Shown piece after piece: positions 34,758-42,880 of a stretch of 44,475 nucleotides of DNA. The notes under the pieces are model-generated. The model saw only the letters and a program-made list of their open reading frames with translations, ran no database searches and was not told the DNA's origin. Origin of the DNA: CAYJII01 sp964370225 (GTDB lineage: Bacteria; Bacillota; Clostridia; Oscillospirales; Ruminococcaceae); the NCBI GenBank assembly GCA_964370225.1, contig CAYJII010000017.1:1-44475 (forward strand), written 5' to 3'. Position numbers and translations under genes: made by a program. Each line of letters starts with the position of its first letter. Within the stretch, counting starts at the first letter, position 1.

Positions 34758-34803
34758 TCCTTCGGATTATTTATTAGGCATGTGCAGTTTCGTCGGGCGC
34801 ACC
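34750..34803 (+). repeat. REP-like repeat, copy 1, at the fucI stop
   Basis: An 11-bp stem (34750-34760 with 34764-34774, TTC loop), then sequence containing GTTTCGTCGGGC. The reverse complement of 44301-44363 carries the same parts in the same order. The fucI TAA (34755-34757) is inside the first arm, so the element also shapes the fucI mRNA end. Confidence 0.75.
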
Positions 34804-35053
34804 ATATTGAAGTTTTACTCGATTTTTTTCAAAAAATCGTGGTTTCCGAAGGCGAAGCCTTGGACGCTTGTCCGCAGACAAGCGGAATACTTAGCGGTGT
34901 GAAAACGGCAAAGGGGTGAATTTAACAGTCCGGTGGACTCTTAAAGAGGGGAAATACAAGACAATTTCCCCTAAAGAGGCTGCGAAGCTAATATAAATAA
35001 CATTTTGGACTATTTAGGTTCCACTGTGTGAAATATAAATCGCATAAATGAAT
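34804..35053. other. Hairpin-dense non-coding region behind fucI
   Basis: No gene is convincing here. Perfect small stems occur in series: CGATTTTTT/AAAAAATCG near 34830, GCTTGTC/GACAAGC at about 34867-34884, AGTCC/GGACT near 34930 and GGGGAAAT/ATTTCCCC near 34955-34980. The stretch looks like a chain of repeat units of the kind seen at gene ends in gut Clostridia, continuing from copy 1 of the repeat. An open frame across it (34651-34902) has no support. Confidence 0.5.
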
Positions 35054-35092
35054 AAAAAGGCAATGTGAAGTTATCTTCACATTGCCTTTTTT
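35054..35092. terminator. Bidirectional terminator between fucI and radA
   Basis: AAAAAGGCAATGTGAAG (35054-35070) pairs perfectly over 17 bp with 35075-35091, TTAT loop, T run on the plus strand and on the minus strand. It separates two convergent genes. Confidence 0.92.
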
Positions 35093-35106
35093 AATATAAT
35101 GAATAT

Positions 35107-36480
35107 TTATTTTAGTATTTCGCTCACAGCTTGTTTAATATTGCTTACACCGATGATTTCGATATCGGTAATTTTTTCGCCCTTAAGCTGTTTTAGGGAG
35201 CTTTGCGGGATTATGCATTTGGTGAAGCCTAGTCGTTTAGCTTCTTTTACACGTTGAGAAATATCTGAAACATTTCGAACTTCTCCAGCGAGTCCTATCT
35301 CACCAAAAGCCATCACATCGTCACCCATTACCTTGTCACGCAAGCTAGATATTAGCGCCAATGCTACTGGTAAGTCTGCAGAAGGTTCATCGAGTTTTAG
35401 TCCACCTACAACATTGACATATGCATCTAAATTTGAGAAAAAGTAGCCACATCTTTTTTCAAGTACTGCTAGAATTAATGCCATTCTGTTATAGTCGTAT
35501 CCCGTACAAGTGCGACGAGGTACGCCAAAAGCAGTTTTGCTCACGAGAGCCTGAACCTCTGCTAGAATTGGTCTGCTTCCTTCCATTACACAAGCAACAC
35601 AAGTACCAGATGCGTCTTTAGGTCTACCTGATAATAGCATTAGTGAAGGATTTTCCACTTGTTCTAACCCTTTTTCCATCATTTGGAACACGCCAATTTC
35701 ATTTGTGGAGCCAAACCTGTTTTTCACAGCGCGAAGTATGCGGTAAGACCTAGTTTTATCCCCTTCAAAATGAAGAACAGCATCAACAATATGCTCTAAT
35801 ACTTTAGGACCTGCGATTGCCCCTTCTTTGTTAACATGCCCAATTAAGATTATAGCGATATCCTCAGACTTTGCTAATCGCAAAAACGCATTTGTGCTTT
35901 CTCGTACTTGCATGATACTACCAGGGGAGGAGTTAAGACGTTGTATGCTCATAGTCTGAATTGAGTCGATGATTACGATATCTGGTTTGTTTTCCATTAT
36001 AGTAGCGACAATGCTCTCGACATCAGTGTTAGCGCTGATAAATACATTATCACTCTCAACACTAAGACGTACTGCGCGTAGCTTGATTTGCCTTGCGCTT
36101 TCCTCACCTGAGATGTACAATATCTTCAGTCCATCATTTAAATAAGAGCAAATCTGCAAAAGCAAAGTCGATTTACCTATACCGGGTTCACCACCTAGAA
36201 GTACAAGCGAGCCTTTTACTAGTCCACCACCCAATACTCTATCCATTTCGCTGATACCTGTCATAAATCGGATTTCATCGTCAATATCGACGTTTTTGAT
36301 ATTGTATATGGTGGCCACTTGCCCTGGTGCGGCACTTACTCTACTTTTTGAAGCAGCAGTAGTTGTGACTGCAACACTTTGCTCAAATGTATTCCAACCG
36401 TTGCAATTAGGGCATTTTCCATACCATTTTGGTGCTTCAAATCCACAATCACGACAGGTAAATAGTTCTCTAGTTTTCAT
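35107..36480 (-). CDS. radA: DNA repair protein RadA
   Basis: 457 aa. A RecA-like helicase that extends recombination intermediates. The four-cysteine zinc finger FTCRDCG...CPNC (Cys 9, 12, 23, 26), Walker A GEPGIGKST (97-105), the RadA-specific KNRFG (253-257) and the C-terminal Lon-protease-like domain with ADLPVALALISSL are all visible. The ATG at 36480 is chosen because the zinc finger begins at once; a frame extension to 36534 would overlap cwlD. Only a distant AGGA is found before it, so the start is slightly uncertain. It is downstream of cwlD on the same strand, 25 bases apart. Confidence 0.95.
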   Translation of the reverse strand: MKTRELFTCRDCGFEAPKWYGKCPNCNGWNTFEQSVAVTTTAASKSRVSAAPGQVATIYNIKNVDIDDEIRFMTGISEMDRVLGGGLVKGSLVLLGGEPGIGKSTLLLQICSYLNDGLKILYISGEESARQIKLRAVRLSVESDNVFISANTDVESIVATIMENKPDIVIIDSIQTMSIQRLNSSPGSIMQVRESTNAFLRLAKSEDIAIILIGHVNKEGAIAGPKVLEHIVDAVLHFEGDKTRSYRILRAVKNRFGSTNEIGVFQMMEKGLEQVENPSLMLLSGRPKDASGTCVACVMEGSRPILAEVQALVSKTAFGVPRRTCTGYDYNRMALILAVLEKRCGYFFSNLDAYVNVVGGLKLDEPSADLPVALALISSLRDKVMGDDVMAFGEIGLAGEVRNVSDISQRVKEAKRLGFTKCIIPQSSLKQLKGEKITDIEIIGVSNIKQAVSEILK

Positions 36481-36505
36481 AAAATTAACACGTCCTATAT
36501 ATTTT

Positions 36506-37258
36506 TTATTCCTCAGAAATTTTATTGCTTTCATCTAATTCGTTTACAAATTCAATTATACCATGAAATAACGTGAATGCAACATGTGTTTGATATGATT
36601 CTGAAGTAAGCATAGCAGCTTCTTCTGCATTTGAGAGAAAACCGCATTCTGCCAAAACGGTTGGAGTGTCAGAATTATTGATTAGATAGACGGATTTTGT
36701 AGCTTCTTTTATCTCGCGAGTATTATCTGGTTGTAAAATCTCAACAAAAGATTCTTGCAGTTTTATTGCCAAATTTTCGCTAAGCGGATTATTTTTCCCA
36801 TAAAACATTTGCGCACCCGTATGCTCGGACTGTTGATAAGTATTTTGATGCACAGAAACGGTCAACGAATTAGGGTTGCTATTTGCAATTTCTAGCCTAT
36901 TCTTCAAATCAGAAGTTTTCTGCTGTTGAATTGTTATAGCATCCTCATCATGTATTGAAATATCCTCATTTCGCATCATAATTGTATCGTAGCCACATAG
37001 CGTAAATAAATAGTCAAGTTTAAGCGCTATGCTAAGGTTAATGTCTTTTTCGGTCTCGCCTCCTACCCCCGTAGCACCAGGATCTACACCGCCATGGCCA
37101 GCATCAATGATAATTTGCTCCACCGTATAAGTTGACGAAGTAAGTACAGCAATATTATCGTCATCAGAGAAAAAAATTATATTAACCGAGGCAAGAAGGC
37201 TGAATATAGCTATAATTAGTATTTTACCTTTAGACAATTCACGTCTTGAAACACCCAC
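36506..37258 (-). CDS. cwlD: N-acetylmuramoyl-L-alanine amidase, CwlD-like (spore cortex)
   Basis: 250 aa. The GTG at 37258 has AAGGGG nine bases upstream; the GTG at 37264 is only three bases from it. One N-terminal membrane segment (about residues 12-30) precedes an Amidase_3 domain with zinc ligands in DAGHGG (His), GGETEKDI (Glu) and VSVHQN (His), and the catalytic Glu in LAECGFLSN. Bacillus CwlD removes side-chain peptides so that muramic lactam can form in spore cortex. Small size and a lone catalytic domain support CwlD over vegetative amidases. It is in line with the spoIIA operon in this window. Confidence 0.85.
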   Translation of the reverse strand: MGVSRRELSKGKILIIAIFSLLASVNIIFFSDDDNIAVLTSSTYTVEQIIIDAGHGGVDPGATGVGGETEKDINLSIALKLDYLFTLCGYDTIMMRNEDISIHDEDAITIQQQKTSDLKNRLEIANSNPNSLTVSVHQNTYQQSEHTGAQMFYGKNNPLSENLAIKLQESFVEILQPDNTREIKEATKSVYLINNSDTPTVLAECGFLSNAEEAAMLTSESYQTHVAFTLFHGIIEFVNELDESNKISEE

Positions 37259-37398
37259 AAACACACACCCCTTAAATTATCTTTTATATTAATTTATATG
37301 GGGGAGATTGCAAAAAAATGAAAATCATGCAATAATTACTAATCGCAGCGTCATTTGCAAAACTCAATTAGCGGAAATTTATATAGCTGTAATCCCCC

Positions 37399-37427
37399 TT
37401 GCTTATAATTCCTAGAAATGTTATAAT
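37399..37427 (+). promoter_or_regulatory. Promoter before the ABC remnant and HAD gene
   Basis: TTGCTT at 37399-37404, a 17-base spacer and TATAAT at 37422-37427. It now drives the ABC ATPase remnant and, beyond it, the HAD phosphatase. Confidence 0.5.
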
Positions 37428-37483
37428 TGTGTTTAAAAATGTATTAGTTTTATCTAAATACTATAAAGCAAGGGAGTGTAGAC

Positions 37484-37678
37484 ATGTTTAAGGTAAAAAA
37501 TCTAAAAAAAGAGTTTAAAATCCCTGTCAGACAAATGAGCCTTGGACAGAGAGTTAAATCTGATATTGCTGCTGCACTTTTACATAATCCGAAAATCTTA
37601 TTTTTGGACGAACCAACCATAGGCGTCGATGTTGTATCAAAAAAATACTTATTTAATATAAGAGTAATGGAGATTTAA
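37484..37678 (+). pseudogene. ABC transporter ATPase remnant with internal deletion
   Basis: A 64-codon frame joins the N-terminus of an ABC ATPase (MFKVKNLKKEFKIP) directly to its signature motif (MSLGQRVKSDIAAALLHNP) and Walker B (ILFLDEPTIGVD). The 100 or so residues between them, including Walker A, are missing, and everything after VDVVSKKY is lost. It cannot bind ATP as a normal subunit. The sequence GQRVKSDIAAALLHNPKILFLDEPT is closest to antibiotic/ABC-2 exporters. A matching permease remnant lies at 42412-42753, on the far side of a 3-kb gene. Confidence 0.85.
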
Positions 37679-37682
37679 TATT

Positions 37683-38378
37683 ATGAAAAAGCATTATAAA
37701 TACCTGTTATGGGATATAGATGATACATTGATTGATTTTAAGAGCTCGGAAAGAATGGCGCTCAAAACGTGTTTTGAACGATTTGGAGTTGTTTTGAGTG
37801 ATGAGGATGTGGGAATATACTCTGAAATCAATCGCAATTATTGGGAATTGTTAGCACACGGAAAAATAGAAAAAGCAACTTTATTAAATCGAAGATTTGA
37901 GGATTTTACTCGGCAGTTATCATTGGATAAAATTGATTGCGAAGAAGTGAACAACCTATTTCAAGTTGCGCTTGGTGATAATGCGGTTATGTTTAATGAT
38001 GCTTATGATGTCTGCGCATATTTGAAAAAAAGCAAAAGACAGTATGCTGTTACAAATGGTACAGCTGTAGCCCAAAATAAAAAGTTACATAAAACGGGTT
38101 TAGATAAATTGTTCAATGGAGTCTTTATTTCAGATGAAGTTGGATGGCAAAAACCAGATGCAAGATATTTCCAATTTGTGTTTAGCGAAATATTAGATTT
38201 CAAACATGAAGAAGCGATAATTATTGGCGATTCAATATCGAGCGATATGGCTGGAGCAAATAATGTTGGAATTGACTGTTGTTGGTTTAATCCCAACGGT
38301 AATGTAAATGATAATACATCAATTCAAATTAATTATGAAATAAAAAGATTAAAAGATGTGCTTGAAATTGTTGAGTAA
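37683..38378 (+). CDS. HAD-family phosphatase, YjjG-like (non-canonical nucleotidase)
   Basis: 231 aa, intact. HAD motifs are I DIDDTL (Asp 11 and 13), II VTNGT, III Lys in GWQKPDARYF and IV IIIGDSISSD. The cap with ALKTCFERFG and WELLAHGKIEK, and the GWQKP-x-RYF pattern, fit the YjjG subfamily, which removes phosphate from non-canonical or halogenated pyrimidine mononucleotides. It starts five bases after the ABC remnant. It is the only intact gene in an otherwise decayed stretch, so it is presumably still under selection. Confidence 0.88.
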   Translation: MKKHYKYLLWDIDDTLIDFKSSERMALKTCFERFGVVLSDEDVGIYSEINRNYWELLAHGKIEKATLLNRRFEDFTRQLSLDKIDCEEVNNLFQVALGDNAVMFNDAYDVCAYLKKSKRQYAVTNGTAVAQNKKLHKTGLDKLFNGVFISDEVGWQKPDARYFQFVFSEILDFKHEEAIIIGDSISSDMAGANNVGIDCCWFNPNGNVNDNTSIQINYEIKRLKDVLEIVE

Positions 38379-38460
38379 GGCATCTTCTTATATTGCGAGT
38401 TTTGAAATTTTGTGGAGTTTAACTTTTAACTGAACAATTAATATAGTAGGAAGAAGTAAA

Positions 38461-39174
38461 ATGAAACATGTAATTATTGGAAATATAGATGGTGGAGCAG
38501 CTGTTGCAGCCAGATTACGAAGGCTGGACGAGTTCGCAGAAATTATTTGTCTTGAAGATTTATCTGCAAGTGAAAAAAAGGAAGCTGTGGAAATTGACCG
38601 TAAGAATAAGCTTGTAAAAGTCAAGCTCATCAAACGGCAAATCATATATATGGAATTCATTCCCAGAATAAAGGGTATATTGGGACTTGCAGTGTCAAAG
38701 CATTTAACTATAATGGTTCTTCTACAGAGTTAAATGAAAATGCATGCAAAGAAAATGGAGTTAATTATGTTATTACATATATAATTCCGTTTGACAAAAT
38801 TGGCTTTACCTCAGAAACAACTCCATTTTTCTTTAAGCTTATCTATGAAGTGCCGACTGGTAAAGTTTTAGGCGCTCAAGCAATTTCAAAAACTGATACT
38901 TCTAAGCGTATTGATGTAATCGCTTAAAAGGTGCTGTAAATCTTCCGCTTAGTCAACTTCGTCAAAGGTATAATGAAATCCCAAGGGACAAGCCTGTTTA
39001 TCTGCATTGCCGCTCTTCTCATAGAAGTTATTATACTTCACAAATCTTAAAAGCCAACGGATATGACAATATTATAATATTTCAGGAAGTTTTCTCGGAA
39101 TTTCTTTCTTTGAGTATTTTAATGATGTTAATTTAAATCGTGAAAGTATATTAACAAACTATAATTTTAACTGA
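38461..39174 (+). pseudogene. Decayed CoA-disulfide reductase/rhodanese fusion gene
   Basis: Pieces of one large flavoprotein in broken frames. 38461 onward gives MKHVIIGN and GGAAVAARLRRLDEFAEII, the FAD-binding start. Around 38694-38925 another frame gives the dimerisation domain (VKAFNYNG, FFKLIYEVPTGKVLGAQAISK, RIDVIA). From 38930 a rhodanese domain follows (GAVNLPLSQL, LHCRSSHRS with the active Cys). After a further frame change the end reads GSFLGISFFEYFND and the stop is near 39174. About 300 residues are missing inside. It once probably reduced CoA or polysulfide disulfides. Start, middle and end follow the order of a CoADR-RHD enzyme. Confidence 0.85.
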
Positions 39175-39236
39175 TATTGTTTTATCTGTAGTAAGTTTAT
39201 GGGTGGAATATAAAATAATCAAGCAACTTATCATAA

Positions 39237-39279
39237 AAAAACACTTGTAGATTAAAAACTGCAAGTGTTTTTCTTTTTA
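39237..39279 (+). terminator. Terminator after the CoADR remnant
   Basis: AAAAACACTTGTAG-type arm (39237-39250) pairs over 14 bp with 39259-39272 (one wobble), followed by CTTTTTAT. Confidence 0.85.
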
Positions 39280-39416
39280 TATAATCGATTTTACAAAGCT
39301 CGCAATAGTGTCACGATCATTTTTTTTTAATATAATATTAATAAATAAGCATCGTATAGCAACATCGCATGATTTCCACACTGTAGTTATGTAGTGTTGC
39401 CAAGAAAGGAGATGAC
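39280..39416 (+). other. Leader region of the 981-aa gene
   Basis: AT-rich with TATAAT at 39331-39336 but no good -35 at 17 bases. The last 50 bases before the gene are less AT-rich. AAGGAG at 39406-39411 is the ribosome site. A sporulation-sigma promoter is possible, but I cannot place one. Confidence 0.35.
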
Positions 39417-42362
39417 TTGACAATGCCAACAGTACTCACTCAAGTCGATACAACCATTGGAAACTATGAGCAGGTTTTCATCTATACCCTAAATGCAAGT
39501 TTTAATGGAGTTGTAGGCGACATTGACTCAGCAAAGATAAAAGTTTTTTTCCCATCTTTTCTTAATATATTTCTCGGTGATATCGGAGGCTCTATAAAAA
39601 AAGTGATCGAAACCGAAACACCTGAGGGAACGGAAGTCGTGTTCGATTTTGGTAAAATCGAAGATTTGGGGATAGCTGTGCGCCTTGGGTTTGGGGTGTC
39701 ATTCTCACTTGAAGCACCGAGTGGCACTACGTTCATATGTCGCCCGATTATGTTCATAAACGACGAGGAATTTTTAGAGTCAATCAGTGACGAAATTGAG
39801 CTTATGCTTTCCTCACAGTTTGAGTTGTCAAGAGAAATAGTCCTTCCGATTGCGACGCCATCATCTGGCAGTACCGTGTTTTACAAGGTCACTTTGCAAA
39901 ATTTCGGTGACTTAGGTGCACCGATTGAAAAGGTCGAGATAGTTTGCCCAAGCACGCAGTTTCTTGACATAGACGAAAGCTTTATCGTAAAAGGTGAGGA
40001 CACTTCGACAAAATTTCCCGATACAAGCGCCAATGATATCCTCGGCACTTTTAAAAACAATTCGCTAAAGTTTATAATTCCTGCTTATCGTGGGGAGAGG
40101 TACGAATTTATTTACCGAGCGGTTTTGTCGAATGATTTAGAAGTGGGAGAGCAAATCACAACAACAGTTAATTGGAGCATAGACAGCGTATCGCAGTCTG
40201 ACGAGCTTCATGAATTTAACCTTGCCGAACCGATTTTTGATGCAAGCATATCGCTTTATGCCCCAGATTACAGTTTGCCAAGCGAATTTATTTGCTATCG
40301 AATGGGGATTAAAAATGTCGGAAATCAAATTTTGCAAAACTCTCTCTTTGAAAATAATCTTCCAACAGAAGTGGACTACTACCAATTTAGCACGGGTTCA
40401 TTTCATATAGCTGCTATAAAACAAAATCTCTCCGCATCATACTATATTGACTATGAAACTGAGAATGGTGCAGTCGGAGAGCTAGGACCTTACAACACGG
40501 ATGTAAACACAAAAGTTGACTTGACCGAAATATTACAAGGGAGCGATGTTCTCTCAAAGCTATTTTGGCGTCTTGAATCTTTGGGAATAGGTGTAGAGAG
40601 CAAAGTTTCCCCCGAACTTTTGGGTATAATAAAGTCAAATGTGGCACAAGGAAGCTCTTTGGTCAACCACATTCACTTGATATTTGACGACGAGGGCGGA
40701 ACAAGCGAGAGGGTGCAAAATTCGACAACGCTTATTGCGAATTATTGCACTCTGCGCCCATCTCTCTCCTCGTCTGTCGGAAATAATCCCGTTCGCCCGA
40801 ATGAAGAATTTACTCTAACATTTAATGTGAATTGTCGAAATTCGAGATTGCAAGAGCCGATACTCGCATTTTTAATGCCAAAGGAGCTTGTTTATATCGG
40901 AAATGAAAATTATCGTTACAGCGATATATTCGAAAACTCCTCTCCACCGTCCCCACCGGTTGAAATCACGTACAATTTTAACGAAGTTGGAGATACTTTG
41001 GTTAAATTCATGTTCACCGAAACTTATGCATTTTCTTTTAAGCAGCTGTCTACAATCACCATTTCCTTTGATGTAAAAGTCGCTGTCGGCGCACTCGGAA
41101 GTATTGCTTTGTTCGCACTACTAAACACAGAAAACAGCATAGGTGTTATCCCAAATTCTGTTGATATTTATAGCGACAAGGATAATATCGCAGGTTATGA
41201 GAGCGTATCAAAAAATTATGCCAAGAGCAACATCGTAGAAAATACAATTCTCTTTTTTGTGAGCACTGCATCAAATAAAAAAGTAAAAGGTCAACTGGAT
41301 ACGCAATATACTGAGGAGCCAAATGTCGGCAAAACAGTAAATGGCGGAAGTCTTGAATACCTCATCACTGTCAAAAATATTGGAAATGCTGACCTTGAAG
41401 AAATCCAAATTGTCGATATATTACCGCATATCGGAGATACTGGGGTAATAGAGACAGGGGTAAAACGCGATAGTAAATTTCCAGTTTATGCACTGAGTGA
41501 AGTAGTTGCGACTCTGATGCCCGAAAACGACGAGGCGCAGTTTGATATTGCTTATTCCACTTCGACAGACCCGATAAGATTTGGCCCGACATTCGATATT
41601 ATCGGTAGTGACGACAATTGGACTGAAAACGCACCAGAAGATTTAAGTCTTTTGCGAGCTTTCAAAGTAACAACAAAAAATGTGGTGCTAAAGCCGTCAC
41701 AAACATTAAAAGTTGCGATAAATGCCTCCGCCCCTGTAGGCATACCGATTTCGCTCGTCGCTTGGAACTCCTTTGCCACAGATGTCAGCTACAAGGATTT
41801 GAACGGTGAAAGCAAGCATCTCCTTGCAATCGAGCCCGAAAAAGTCGGTGTTGAAATAGTTGAAAGTGCGCCAGAGACAGGGCGAATTTCGGGATTTGCG
41901 TGGGTTGATGAGCAAATAGACGGGCTTTATACGCAAGATGAACCCTTTGTAAACGACGTTGCAGTCGTTCTCTATGATGAGAACGGGACATTTATTAGGT
42001 ATACTTCGACTCGAAGTGATTTGAGCGGTGAGGGGGGTAAATACAGCTTTGAAAATCTGCCACTTGGTAAATACTATGTGCGCTTTTTCATAGATGATAA
42101 AAAATTGAAATTTACCTCACAAAAAAATGATGTTGCAAACGGAAGTAAGGCTAGTCGCACGGACGGAAGAACTCAACTTTACGATTTGAATGAGTTATTT
42201 GCAGTCGATAATGTGATAGTTGGCATATTGCCCAAGGGACGGCATACTTTAGGTGAGATAATGAAAATCAACCACCAAGCAAGGGGTGTCGTCAGGGATA
42301 TTATAAAATCCCAAATGCTTTTGACATTGAAGCAAGAGGACGTCATAGATTTATTAAAATAG
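39417..42362 (+). CDS. Large DUF11/SdrD-B-like beta-sandwich protein without signal peptide
   Basis: 981 aa. TTG at 39417 lies five bases after AAGGAG; an ATG at 39423 is the alternative. The protein is beta-rich throughout. A DUF11-like domain is clear at about 628-700 (GGSLEYLITVKNIGNADLEEIQIVDILP). An SdrD-B/Cna-B-like module is at about 822-930 (GRISGFAWVDEQIDGLYT, GGKYSFENLPLGKYYVRF). Earlier repeats of about 150-180 residues resemble further immunoglobulin-like units. There is no N-terminal signal peptide, no membrane anchor and no LPxTG. It may be a spore-surface protein made in the mother cell, or it may be released by lysis. By eye it is more GC-rich than its neighbours, which suggests transfer. 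Confidence 0.85.
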   Translation: MTMPTVLTQVDTTIGNYEQVFIYTLNASFNGVVGDIDSAKIKVFFPSFLNIFLGDIGGSIKKVIETETPEGTEVVFDFGKIEDLGIAVRLGFGVSFSLEAPSGTTFICRPIMFINDEEFLESISDEIELMLSSQFELSREIVLPIATPSSGSTVFYKVTLQNFGDLGAPIEKVEIVCPSTQFLDIDESFIVKGEDTSTKFPDTSANDILGTFKNNSLKFIIPAYRGERYEFIYRAVLSNDLEVGEQITTTVNWSIDSVSQSDELHEFNLAEPIFDASISLYAPDYSLPSEFICYRMGIKNVGNQILQNSLFENNLPTEVDYYQFSTGSFHIAAIKQNLSASYYIDYETENGAVGELGPYNTDVNTKVDLTEILQGSDVLSKLFWRLESLGIGVESKVSPELLGIIKSNVAQGSSLVNHIHLIFDDEGGTSERVQNSTTLIANYCTLRPSLSSSVGNNPVRPNEEFTLTFNVNCRNSRLQEPILAFLMPKELVYIGNENYRYSDIFENSSPPSPPVEITYNFNEVGDTLVKFMFTETYAFSFKQLSTITISFDVKVAVGALGSIALFALLNTENSIGVIPNSVDIYSDKDNIAGYESVSKNYAKSNIVENTILFFVSTASNKKVKGQLDTQYTEEPNVGKTVNGGSLEYLITVKNIGNADLEEIQIVDILPHIGDTGVIETGVKRDSKFPVYALSEVVATLMPENDEAQFDIAYSTSTDPIRFGPTFDIIGSDDNWTENAPEDLSLLRAFKVTTKNVVLKPSQTLKVAINASAPVGIPISLVAWNSFATDVSYKDLNGESKHLLAIEPEKVGVEIVESAPETGRISGFAWVDEQIDGLYTQDEPFVNDVAVVLYDENGTFIRYTSTRSDLSGEGGKYSFENLPLGKYYVRFFIDDKKLKFTSQKNDVANGSKASRTDGRTQLYDLNELFAVDNVIVGILPKGRHTLGEIMKINHQARGVVRDIIKSQMLLTLKQEDVIDLLK

Positions 42363-42411
42363 AGTAAATAATACTATTTTTTCATTCGGTGCTGTTATCG
42401 AAAATCCTGAA

Positions 42412-42753
42412 ATGTACGGATATTTAAGTGGAATGGCACTTGTCATTGCGCTACTCGTAATACTATCAACAATTACAAGAAGCGCAATATTCTCACTTGG
42501 TTTTACAATGATACTTTATATGCTATCAGCACCAATAGGAGCGCTATTTATTTCCTCAAGCATTGTAAGAAACAGCATTCTTCCATATATGAATATTGGT
42601 ATGATTAGATTAGTAGCTGATTTTTACAATAGCATTTGGGGAATGGGTTATGATTTGAATGTGACATTGGGTGCGATTGCTTTAGTTGCAATTGCAGTAG
42701 TAATCAGTTTGATTGGCTGTATCATTTTTGTGAAAAAAGATATTAGAAACTAA
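42412..42753 (+). pseudogene. ABC-2 permease C-terminal remnant
   Basis: 113 codons: three hydrophobic helices (SGMALVIALLVILSTITRS; SLGFTMILYMLSAPIGALFI; LGAIALVAIAVVISLIGCIIF) and the tail VKKDIRN typical of ABC-2 permeases. The frame stays open upstream to about 42364 (reading FSFGAVIENPEMYGY) without a start or ribosome site, so the N-terminal half is missing. It is likely the partner of the ATPase remnant at 37484, separated by the HAD, CoADR and 981-aa genes. Confidence 0.7.
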
Positions 42754-42819
42754 GGAACAAATATGGTTGTGGAAATACGGCTTATTAGTAAATTCTAAAA
42801 AGCTAATTACACATAAACC

Positions 42820-42879
42820 ACTGCACTTAAAGAAACAAGCTGACACCTAAAAGTGTCAGCTTGTTTCTTTAAGTGCAGT
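42820..42879. terminator. 27-bp perfect hairpin, bidirectional terminator
   Basis: The arms 42820-42846 and 42853-42879 pair perfectly over 27 bp with a CTAAAA loop. It lies between convergent units (permease remnant and GH125). No long T-tract flanks it, so end protection of mRNA is also possible. Confidence 0.75.
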
Positions 42880-42880
42880 A

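Noticed and set aside
34651..34902. 83-codon open frame across the fucI end
   Set aside because: It overlaps fucI in another frame and then runs through repeat hairpins; no ribosome site and no protein-like pattern.
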